From Prorocentrum cordatum (lineage: Eukaryota; Sar; Dinophyceae; Prorocentrales; Prorocentraceae): DNA of 64,000 bases. Position 1 is the first letter of the stretch; each line of letters begins with the position of its first letter. Below are positions 55,980 through 64,000 of this stretch, piece by piece. A model generated the notes under the pieces. That model made no database searches, was not told the origin of the DNA, and saw only the letters and a list, made by a program, of their open reading frames with translations. Location: contig CAUYUJ010007269.1 of assembly GCA_963575745.1 (NCBI GenBank), positions 5,001-69,000 of the forward strand. The letters are read 5' to 3'. The position numbers and the translations under genes are program-made.

Positions 55980-56298
55980 TACCAGCCTCCAGCGTATCCC
56001 TATCCCCAAGATTGGCACGCCAAGAGGCGATGAAAATCTTAGGGAGTCGCACTCAAAAATAAGGGAACCCCTAAGATTGGCATCGTGATGAGGAGGTGCC
56101 CAGCCACCCTGCGAAATGCTTAAGAAATCATGGGTTAAGAAATTCATAGTCTCAGAACTTGGATAAAAAACCCAACATTCCCATTGAAATCTTAGGATTC
56201 ACATTGAAACGTTAAGAAACATCGAGACTCTGGCCGAAAACTTGAGTTTTCTTAAGCATCGCCCAAGGTGTAGGGATACGGAGATGTTCCAGGCTGGT
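55980..56298. mobile_element. Foldback element H, copy 5 (interrupted)
   Basis: ACCAGCCTCCAGCGTATCCC to GATGTTCCAGGCTGGT. AGTTCG flanks it on both sides (about 55,973 and 56,300) and is part of the satellite unit. It is split by element V at 56,107. Confidence 0.85.
56107..56275. mobile_element. Foldback element V, copy 1
   Basis: CACCCTGCGAAATGCTTAAG faces CTTAAGCATCGCCCAAGGTG. The interior is shared with 57,840-57,975 (ATCATGGGTTAAGAAA, GAGTCTCAGAA or similar, ATCGAGACTCTGGCCGAA). It is nested in element H. Confidence 0.85.
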
Positions 56299-56424
56299 CA
56301 GTTCGCAGCCCCTCGAGGGAGCCACGACGTCTGGAAGGCTCTGCGCCGCCCTCGCCTCCCGTGGCGCGCGGCTCGCAGCCCCCCCCGAGGGGGAAGCCGC
56401 CGGAGTGCCCTGCGCTGCCCTCGC

Positions 56425-56623
56425 TAGGGGAACAACAAGTGGCACAAACATAAAAACTCGGAGGTCCGCGCGGATTTCTCGGATCGGCGCTGGACCCCCC
56501 TCCCTGGCGCGCGGAGCGCGCCAGGGGCGGCGCCGGAGCCGCCGCTGGGGGGCCCCAGCGCCGATCCGAGAAGTATGCGCGGACCTCCGAGTTTTTATGT
56601 TTGTGCCACTTGTTGTTCCCCTA
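56425..56623. mobile_element. GC-rich foldback element (family M), copy 4 (intact)
   Basis: Nearly identical inverted repeats of about 70 bp, each starting TAGGGGAACAACAAGTGGCA and containing GGAGGTCCGCGC and TCTCGGATCGGCGCTGG. They enclose a CCCTCCCTGGCGCGCGGAGC core. It is inserted in a satellite unit; CTCGC and CTCAC at the edges may be the target site. Confidence 0.9.
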
Positions 56624-56769
56624 CTCACACCTCCGCCGTGCCTCGCAGAGGAGCCCACGAGAAAAAGGGCCACAATTGCGCAGCCCACAGCCCCCCCCAG
56701 TAGAAAAGGCACGAGCGGGGAAGGCGAGGAGGCAGGAGGAGAAGGGAGGAGGAAGCATGGGGCAGGAGG

Positions 56770-56845
56770 AGGAGGAGGCGGGAAGGAGGAATGGAGACCA
56801 CAGTGCTCCGTTCGAAACGAGAACCCAACACAGTAGGAGCTGAAA
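56770..56845. repeat. Dispersed repeat W, copy 2
   Basis: See 47,505-47,590. Confidence 0.5.
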
Positions 56846-56929
56846 CGAATTGCTGATCTATGCATACGGCTCGGGGCATTCTCGCCTCGACCCCGTTTTC
56901 CTTTTCTCTGAAACCGAGGCTCCCGCTCG

Positions 56930-57680
56930 AGCGCGCGCTTGGTTCCAACTGCGGCCCCCTGACAGCCAAGCTACGACGAGAGCGGCTGCCGCTCCGTAGT
57001 TCCCCCCGACTTGCCGCAGGACGCCCTAGCTGGGGAGGCCCACAAGCTCGGGAATGGCGCTCTCGCTCGAGACTTCCTCGCAGGCCACTCAAGCTTGCGA
57101 AGGCTGGGCTGCGAAGAACGACAACGGCTCCTGCTCGAGACCTCCTCGTAGTGTACCCCGAGATGCCCTGGCCTGAGAGGCTTCCGAACTCAGGAACGGC
57201 GCTCTCGCACGAGACTTCTTCGAAAGTCCCTCCAATTGGTGAAGGCCCTTCTGCGACGACTGCTCGATTCTTCTTTACACTTTACTCGAAGACGCCCTGG
57301 CCAGAGAGGCCAACAAAGCCTCAAGAACGGCAATCTCTCTCTCTCTCTCTCTCGAGAGAGAGAGAGAGAGAGAGATTGCCACGTGACTCAATCAAAATGA
57401 TAACGGCCCGACTGCGACGACAACTGCTCCCGCTCGACACGTCCGTGCAGCCTACTAAGAGACGCTCTGGACAGAGAGGCTCCCAAACGGAGGAACGCCG
57501 CTCTCGCCGGAGACTCCCTCGCAGCTCAATCCAGCTCGGAACGGCCCACCCTTCGCCGACAACGGCTCCCGCTCGACAGGACCCTCACGACTTCCTCCCC
57601 TCGACACTTCGTCGCAGCCCACCCCGAGACGCCTTGGCCACAGCGGCCCCGAATCTGAGGAACGGCGCTCCCTCCAGACA
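56930..57680. repeat. Degenerate tandem repeat, five units of about 130-170 bp
   Basis: GACGCCCTGGCC-(A/T)GAGAGGC recurs at about 57,011, 57,161, 57,291, 57,462 and 57,630. Each is followed by GGAACGGCGCTCTCGC or similar, GAGACTTC-(C/T)TCG and CGACGACAACGGCTCC. Confidence 0.75.
57329..57380. repeat. (CT)n/(GA)n near-perfect palindrome
   Basis: GGCAAT, then (CT)n, TCGA, (GA)n and ATTGCC. The arms differ by only one dinucleotide. It could extrude as a 25-bp hairpin. Confidence 0.95.
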
Positions 57681-57839
57681 CATCCTGTCAGTTCTGCAGA
57701 AGCCCATGGCTTGCCCGCGGACGCGTCGCCTTGCATCACGGCCAAGGCGGCGCGGGAGCGCATACGGAGCCTGCTGCTGAATGCCTCTCCCGGGAGCTGG
57801 CATGAAAAGAGGCCCCCCCAAGAGGAGGTTGGTTCATAC

Positions 57840-57975
57840 ACCCTGCGAAATGCTTAAGAGATCATGGGTTAAGAAACTCAGAGTCTCAGAATTTGAATAC
57901 AAACCCAGAATTTCTATTGAAATCTAAAGATTTACATTGAACCATAAGAATAATCGAGACTCTGGCCGAACTAGG
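57840..57975. mobile_element. Foldback element V, copy 2
   Basis: ACCCTGCGAAATGCTTAAGA start; GAGACTCTGGCCGAACTAGG end. The right arm is shorter than in copy 1. Confidence 0.75.
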
Positions 57976-58199
57976 GTGTAGACTTAGCGGGCGGCTACAA
58001 GGGAGAAGCAGAAACAAATGAAGATCGAAACTGCCTGTGGGATCGCAGCTTCGCAAGACGGCTGCCATGGTTGTTGCTGCTCGGTTCGTTCTGATCTGGC
58101 CGCCCATCAGGTTACACACCCATCAGGCCGCCCGATGCACCACTCATCCACTCACAAGCCAGAAACCGTCCTACCACCCAAGACGAAATATGAACAGGC

Positions 58200-58630
58200 G
58201 AGACAGGAGGAGGAGGAGGAGGAGGAGAGGGAGGAGGAGGAGGAGGAGGAGGAGGAGGAGGAGGAGAAGGAGGAGGAGGAGGGAGGAGGAGGAGGGAGGA
58301 GGAGGAGGAGGAGGAGGAGGAGGAGGAGGAGTACGAGGGGGCGAAGGTGGAGTATGAGCAAGGCCGGCGTCGGGACACCTCCGCGCCCGTGGCATCTGCG
58401 ATCCCAAGGAGCCCCTGGAGGTCCGCAGAAAACTGAACAGCGCCCCCACAAGTCCCCATATGCTGCAAACACGCCGGAGGAGGAGGAGAAGGAGGAGGAG
58501 GAAGAGGAAGAGGAGGAGGAGGAGGAGGAGGAGGAGGAGGAGGAGGAGGAGGAGGAGGAGGAGGAGGAGGAAGGGGAGGAGGAGGAGGAGAGGAGGAGGA
58601 GGATGGCGTGAGGAGGAGGAGGAGGAGGCT
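58200..58630. repeat. (GGA)n arrays
   Basis: GGA-rich 58,206-58,330 and 58,478-58,630, separated by 145 bp of GC-rich sequence that is also unassigned. Confidence 0.95.
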
Positions 58631-58795
58631 CCCCCTCTCCCGTGCCGCGCTCTGTTGCGGCCAGGCCCTCTGGCGGCGGATCCGGCCGCGGCGACGAGGC
58701 ACGCGCGGCGGCACCGGCACCTCCTGCCCCTCTGACGGGAGGCCGCAGAAACCTCGATCCTCGGGAGAAGGGGGCCCGCATCCGATGGCCCTCCT

Positions 58796-59520
58796 CCTCT
58801 CCTCCTCCTCCTCCTCCTCCTCCTCCTCCTCCTCCTCCTCCTCCTCCACCTTCTTCTTCATCGTATTAGCACTATGAATTCAATTGGCACATTCATGATT
58901 CGTATAGTCTTATGCTTAGATGATGCATATGATTATGAACATGATCCAGTCTTCGTAGCCTTATTCATACAAACTTGCTTCCCATGCTCCTCCTCCTCCT
59001 CCTCCTCCTCCTCCTCCGCCTCCGCCTCCGCCTCCGCCTCCGCCTCCGCCTCCTCCTCCTCCTCCCTCCTCCCTCCTCCTCCTCCTCCTCCTCTCCCGCT
59101 TCTTTGCTCCTCCTCCTCCTCCTTAGTATGATTTTGGTTTTTCGTCTTGATCGTCTTAGCACTATGAATACGATTGGCACAATCATTATTCGTATAGCCT
59201 TCTGCTTAGATTATGCATATGATTCTGAACATGATCAGTTTTCGTCGCCTCCTTCCTACAACCTTGCTTCTCATGCTCCTCCTCCTCCTCCTCCTCCTCC
59301 TCCTCCTCCTCCTCCTCCTCCTCCTCCTCCTCCTCCTCCTCCTCCTCCTCCCTCCTCCCCCCCTCCTCGACCCTCCTCCCCTCCTCCTCCCCTCCCCTCC
59401 TCCTCCTCCTCCTCCTCCTCCTCCTCCCCCTCCTCCTCCTCCTCCTCCCTCCTCCTCCTCCTCCTCCTCCTCCTCCTCCTCCTCCTCCTCCTCCTCCTCC
59501 TCCTCCTTCCTCCTCCTCGA
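58796..59520. repeat. (CTC)n arrays with two AT-rich spacer copies
   Basis: CTC runs at 58,796-58,850, 58,988-59,125 (with a GCCTCC block) and 59,275-59,515. The AT-rich spacers (58,857-58,985 and 59,150-59,275) share TTAGCACTATGAAT, TATGCTTAGAT or CTGCTTAGAT, GATGCATATGATT and TGAACATGATC. Confidence 0.95.
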
Positions 59521-59566
59521 CCCCCCCCCTCCTCGGGAGGAGGAGGCCGGCGGCCGCGGGCCCCCC

Positions 59567-59635
59567 CTGCGGCTCCTCCTCCGCCAGCGTCCCCACGATC
59601 GGCGTGCGCCACGCCGCGCGGAGGCCCCAGACGAC
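59567..59635 (-). CDS. Candidate upstream exon g of the RND-type gene
   Basis: The minus strand after GCGCCGAG reads VVWGLRAAWRTPIVGTLAEE, every codon GC3. The V-W-G motif resembles the start of the second lumenal loop of Dispatched proteins (V-W-G-V/I). A donor after GCGGAG or GAGGAG (GA type) is plausible; the frame stays open to 59,567. Against it: the plus strand also has a full GC3 frame with a polypyrimidine-preceded CAG here, and the exit phase 0 does not meet exon f (phase 2), so another exon would be needed between them. Confidence 0.35.
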
Positions 59636-59739
59636 CTCGGCGCGCCCGCAATGGCAGGCCCCCGCGAGGCCGGGAGGGCCCCCGCCGGGCGGGGCTCCAG
59701 GGGGATACTGGGCGCAAGGGGGGGGCGTCCAAGAGCTCC

Positions 59740-59937
59740 TCCTCCTCCTCTCCTCCTCCTCCTCCTCCTCCTCCTCCTCCTCCTCCCTCCTCCCCTCCTC
59801 CTCCCTCCTCCTCCTCCCTCCTCCTCCTCCTCCTCTCCTCCCTCCTCCTCCTCCCTCCCTTTTCGGGGAAGGGGGGGGGGGGCGTCCAAGGGGGGGGGCG
59901 CTCTATGGGAGGGGGGGGAGGGGTCACTTTCGGGGGC
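59740..59937. repeat. (CTC)n run and G-rich block
   Basis: CTC-rich to 59,855, then G runs (GGGGGGGGGGGCGTCCAAGG). No gene seen. Confidence 0.9.
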
Positions 59938-60092
59938 GGCCAAGAGGGGGGCGTCCAGGGGGGGGGGGGGGGGGCGCAGATCATGGCCGGTAGCGTGTGC
60001 GCGGCCAAGGGGGGGGGGGGTCAGGAACGTATTGAAATAAGAAGAGGCGCAAAGAAATCTGGGGGGATATCATGGCCCCCGTCATGATACCC
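59938..60092. repeat. Dispersed repeat S, copy 2
   Basis: See 6,719-6,868. It contains ATCATGGCC, GTGTGCGCGGCCAAG, AAGAAGAGGCGCA and ATATCATGGCCCCCGTCATG. Confidence 0.75.
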
Positions 60093-60189
60093 AGGCCCTA
60101 GGCCAGGGGCCTGGGTTACGGTAGGGGCTCGACCACCAGAAACCTTCCACAAGAAGCCCAACCCTGAGACCCCAACATCCATGCATTTA

Positions 60190-60740
60190 GCGCCTCTGGG
60201 CCGCCTTGAGTGTCCTCCTGGGGCCTCTCTGTGCAACTTCACGCCCTTGCGGTCCGTCCTGGGACCATTCTGGGGCGTCGTGGAGGGCGTTGACTGTCTC
60301 GGGGCTTTGTTGGGGCCCTCTTGGACCTCTCTTGAAGCCGTTTGGAACGCCTCTTTGGGGCCGCCTTGGAGCGCCCTCAGGCCTCCTTGGGACTCTCTTG
60401 GGCCATCCTGGGGCCCTCTTTAGGAGCCGCTTGGGCCGCCTTAGGCCCATTTCTCCGGCCTCTGCTTGACCCATCGGAAGCACAGCCAGAACACGGGAAA
60501 CCTTACTTACAAAACCTTTGAAACATTGAATCGTACCTCTCCCAGGGCCTCGTGGGTCTCCGTTGAGGGCCTCTTAGCTGTCTTGAGGCTCTCTTGGGCT
60601 GTCTTGAAGCCATGTTGGACCATCTTGGAATGCTCTTGGGCGGTCGTGGGCTCTCTTGGAGCACTTTTGGGCTCTCTTGGAGCCCTCTTGGACGTCTCTT
60701 GGGCCCTCTCATGGCCCCTCTTCCCCTCCTTTGAAGCGTT
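60190..60740. repeat. Minisatellite tract, CTTGGGGCC orientation, with inverted core
   Basis: Arms 60,190-60,477 and 60,541-60,740. The core at 60,478-60,540 read on the minus strand has GTGTTCTGGCTGTGCTTCCG, matching 40,225-40,250. Confidence 0.8.
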
Positions 60741-60819
60741 TGGGCGCTCAGCTACCGGTCCCAAAAGACCGGGTACAAAATCAGTGCTCCCCAGGGCCGC
60801 TGGGACCCCCTCCCCATAT

Positions 60820-60930
60820 AAGTATGTGTATGTATGTAGGTATGTAGATATGTAGGCAGGTCGCTAGGCAGATAGACGTGAGTAGGTACGTAGGTCGGTT
60901 GGTAGGTGGGTAGGTATGAACGTGTGTATA
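60820..60930. repeat. GTAT/GTAG tetranucleotide-rich stretch
   Basis: TATGTATGTAGGTATGTAG and GTAGGTACGTAGG units. Unassigned DNA follows to 61,411. Confidence 0.85.
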
Positions 60931-61411
60931 CATGTGTACATCTATACAATTTGCACACGAGAACCACGCGCGCTTCGCTTCTAGCAAGTTATGGCTAGAT
61001 CGGAGAGATGAATGCGGACCAGACGCGCGCCATGAACAACACAGCGTCCGAACACTAAGCGAACATTGTTTCCCCTGCTTGCCCCTATGTATGCAACACG
61101 CTGAGTCTCAATCGCCGCTTATCCTGCATTCTCTGGCCCACAAACCCATTCATTCCCTCTCCACCAATTCTACTCCCTCCCGTGCCTTCCCTTTCTCTCC
61201 GTCCCTTCGATCCACCATCCCTCCCGCCGTGCCTGCGGACTCCGAAGACATCCTGCCCTCGCTGCTGCTTACGGCAAGTTCCGCCACCATGGTCCTTGGG
61301 CCCGCTCGAGGGCCTTTGGAACAAGCTTGTCGAATGCCTGTTATAGTCTTGGGGCTCTGTTTGGCGCGGAAATGTTTGGTCTCTGCGGCTCTGCGGCCCT
61401 GAAGAATTGCT

Positions 61412-61855
61412 ATGTTGGTCAGCAGAGGCGATGCCGTCTGCAGGCGGAGGTCACCTGGAAGTAGGCCCAGCAGCCTGACGCGCCCGTGCGCAAGCGGCAC
61501 CGAGTGATCAGCCGAAGACTTCCCGTCGCAAAACATCCAAAGTAGTGGCAAGGAGAGTCTGGAAACCAGGACGGAGGGAGGACACGAGCGACCAGCTCCT
61601 GAGATTGAAATGAGCTGAAATCGCTGCGCTGACAACAGGCGCCTGCGAATCTCTTCAGCCATTCCATTTTGACCAGTCTGAGAGCAAAACCCTTGTTGGT
61701 CAGCACAGGTCGGAGCCGTCTGCAGGCGGAGGTCACCTGCAAGTCGGCCCGGCAGCCTCACGCGCCCATGCGCGAGTGGCGTACCGAGTGACCTGCTGAA
61801 AACCCCCCCGTCGCTGAACAGTCAAACGTAATGGCAATGAGTGTCTGGAGAGAAG
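61412..61855. repeat. Two-copy repeat, about 280-bp spacing
   Basis: TTGGTCAGCA-(G/C)-AGG, GCCGTCTGCAGGCGGAGGTC, ACCTG, CAGCCT-ACGCGCCC and ACCGAGTGA occur at 61,416-61,510 and 61,693-61,790, ending GTAATGGCAA-type and GTCTGGA. Confidence 0.8.
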
Positions 61856-61899
61856 GCACAAATCGTACACTTCCCCTGGAAATGTTCAAGTGTCTTGGC

Positions 61900-62700
61900 G
61901 TTGTAGGAAGCGTTCTGGAGGTTCTCCTGGGGCCCTCGGGGGCCGTCTGCGCCTCTGCCGACGACTTGAGGCTCGCTTGGACCGTCCGAGATGCCTGGAG
62001 GCCGCCTGGGGGGTGGCTCTGTGGGCCGCCGGGGGGGTGGCTCTGGGCCGTCTTCTTGGGCCGCCTGGACGGCTGTTCGATGGCTCTCCGGGGCGCTGTT
62101 GCGTCCCCAAGGTGGGCCCCGGCCCCCGGCACACACACACACACACACACATGTGCGGTCGGCGTCCCAGCCCCGTCCCCCCCCCCCCCCAGGCCCGTTC
62201 GGGGGCCGTTTTGAAGCCTACATGTTTTGGGCTCGTTGGGGGCCATCTGGGGGCTCCTGAGGGCCTCTAGCAGACCTCATGCTGCCTCCTGGATCCCTTG
62301 GGCAGGAAGGCTAGGATTTTCGGATGGCGTCCCCGCTCGTGGACCCATCTTGGGGCCGTCTGGGACCCCTCTTGAAGCCATCTTGGGGCCCTCGTGGAAA
62401 CGTCTTGGGGCCGTCCTGGGCCTTCTGGGGAGACTCGTCGTCGGCCATATGTAGGCCGATTTGGGAATCCTGGTGGGTTGTTTGCAGCATTGAAGCCAAA
62501 CATAAAATAGGCTAAACATGCACGGTTTTCCAAAGGGAGTGAGACGATTTGTGCTTCTCGGGGCGCTGTTGGGGGTCCTCTGGGACCGCCCTGGAGGCGC
62601 CTTGGAGGCCTCTTGGGCCGTTTGGAACGCGTCGTGAGCTGTCTAAGACCCCTCGAGGTCGTCTCGAGGGTGACTCGAAGCAGTCCCAGGCAGGAGAGTC
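61900..62700. repeat. Minisatellite tract, CTTGGGGCC orientation
   Basis: GGCCGTCTTCTTGGGCCGCC and TTGGGGCCGTCCTGGGCC units, with a CA run (62,131-62,151) and an AT-richer gap (62,450-62,545). Confidence 0.7.
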
Positions 62701-62962
62701 CAGAATCGAATCGACAAGTCGGATCGGCGATCGACATGCATCGGATCGGCGGAGATCGGCAGCCAAGCCCGGAAAAGTCGCATCGGCGGACCTCGGCAGC
62801 CCAGTACGCCTCCAGCCAGAGCTAGGAACCCGAATGGGAAATCCCAAGCCGCATCGACTCGGACTCGGAGGAAGCGGAACGCGCCCAGCCTGGGCCGCCT
62901 GGGCGGCTGCCCGGCCCCTCCCGGAGGCGAGGTCGGGCCCCCAGAAGGCGCGCCCAGCGCCC

Positions 62963-63181
<219 letters not shown>

Positions 63182-63500
63182 ATTGGTGGTAGCGGTCCTG
63201 GCCCGGGGGCCGGGCCCCGGGCCCGGTCCCCCGTCATGTGTGAACTAACACGCGTATGTGTACACACTCCAGATTTCGTAAGACAGGGGGGGGGGTCACA
63301 ACCCTCCCAGACGGACGAGTAGTTTTAGACCCCCCCCAGACCATCCATGAAAGGGCGGCCCTGTGCCCAGGCCCCTATCGAACCCTCCAAGACAGCTCAA
63401 ATCAGACCCCAACCCCCAAAACGTGACATTATGATGGAATCCGGAGTACATCTGCATAGGCGTGTATATGCGTGCATGTATGCGTGTATAGCAAAGGGCC
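63182..63500. other. No gene recognised
   Basis: A GGGCCCGG-rich palindromic patch (63,205-63,230), a run of G, then unassigned DNA. Confidence 0.4.
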
Positions 63501-64000
63501 TTCCCTGGATGCCTCGGGAGTCCCTGGAGGCGTTGCGACCTCTATTGGGGCTCTCTTGGAGGCGCCTCGGGACCTGTTGGGGCAGTCTTGGAGCCCTCTG
63601 GGGCTCTCTTGGAGAGCTCGAATATCATTCAAAGCAAGAAAGCGGATCCATGAATTTTGGATCTTGGGGGTGGTCTTGGGAGCGCTCGTGGAGGTCTATC
63701 GGGGCGTCCTGGAGGCCCCTGGAATCGCAAGTCTTGGTGGACTCTGGGGCAGCCCGGTAGGCCATTCGGGCTCTCTTCGGGGACTTTTGGGTTGTCTCGG
63801 AGCTCTCTTGGGGGCTCTTAGGCAAGGCTGGGGCGATCTTGGAGGCCTCTTGGGCCGCCTTGGAACATCGGAAGGCCTGAACACGACAATGGATGTTGCT
63901 TCTCTTGGGGGCGTCTTGGAGATCTCGTGGGGGCCTCCTGGAGGCCTCTCGGGTCACCTTGGGAGCCTCTTGGGGCTTCCCTTGGAACCTTTCGGGGCCG
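63500..64000. repeat. Minisatellite tract, CTTGGGGCC orientation
   Basis: GGGGCTCTCTTGGAGG and CTCTTGGGCCGCCTTGG units on both sides of an AT-richer gap (63,615-63,665). It runs off the window. Confidence 0.7.

Larger units (their letters stand above)
54985..56715. repeat. 101-bp satellite related to the 102-bp array, broken by insertions
   Basis: Unit order: CGCGAGGTCTCGAAGTGATC, TGCGATGCCCTCGCCTCCGC, then (A/G)TGGCGACAAG and AGTTCGCAGC. Starts near 55,026, 55,128, 55,230 and 55,331. It shares GAGGTCTCG, TGGCGACA and TCGCAGC(C)CC in the same order with the 44.3-47.5 kb array. Insertions at 55,688, 55,980 and 56,425 split later units. Confidence 0.85.

Noticed and set aside
58018-60087. Long Glu/Arg/Ser/Pro frames across 58-60 kb
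   Set aside because: Translation of (GGA)n and (CTC)n arrays; no domain and no codon bias independent of the repeat.

Overview
The window looks like nuclear DNA of a dinoflagellate. It is GC-rich and almost all intron or repeat: long trinucleotide microsatellites, several satellites, foldback (MITE-like) elements and a degenerate GGCCCAAGA-type minisatellite that recurs from end to end. Short islands of real coding sequence sit in this background. They can be joined in frame through introns that start with GT, GC or GA and have AG|G at both edges, which is the known dinoflagellate splice pattern. I saw no bacterial-type genes, rRNA, tRNA, CRISPR or spliced-leader gene. The organism call is an inference from intron style and repeat content.

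Genes. All convincing coding sequence is on the minus strand. (1) From about 48.5 kb down to 7.2 kb, nine small exons (60-172 nt) at 48.4, 35.1, 29.7, 26.7, 23.0, 19.6, 19.2, 13.8 and 7.3 kb encode about 280 contiguous residues of the C-terminal half of a Patched/Dispatched-type RND membrane protein: a lumenal loop, then membrane helices 8 to 11. Introns run from 284 bp to about 13 kb. A possible further upstream exon lies at 59.6 kb and a possible downstream one at 6.9 kb. (2) At 160-1572, two exons encode an SGNH/PC-esterase-like protein with a GDS nucleophile motif and a downstream D-x-x-H. (3) At 11.8-12.2 kb there is a broken LINE-type reverse-transcriptase C-terminus. (4) At 42.5-43.1 kb there is a frameshifted, unrecognised membrane-protein-like remnant inside an AT-richer island (40.6-43.3 kb).

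Layout. 0-1.6 kb: SGNH gene. 1.6-7 kb: tetranucleotide and minisatellite DNA. 7-24 kb: RND exons k, c, b, a and d with large repeat-filled introns. 24-36 kb: exons j, e and i among an 89-bp satellite, MITEs and nested foldbacks. 36-48.4 kb: one 13-kb intron holding (GTA)n, (GGA)n/(CTC)n, minisatellite tracts, the AT-richer island and a 3.2-kb array of about 31 copies of a 102-bp unit. 48.4 kb: exon f. 49-64 kb: minisatellite, a related and heavily interrupted 101-bp array at 55-56.7 kb, large CTC arrays and a CA/CGCA tract.

Most notable: the splice pattern of the RND gene; loss of the acidic residue of its helix-10 GxxxD motif; a roughly 160-bp mobile element in six copies, several with target-site duplications (an introner candidate); insertions nested three deep in the 55-56.7 kb satellite; and an oriented minisatellite family with a conserved AT-rich core. 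All similarity statements are by eye, with no database search.
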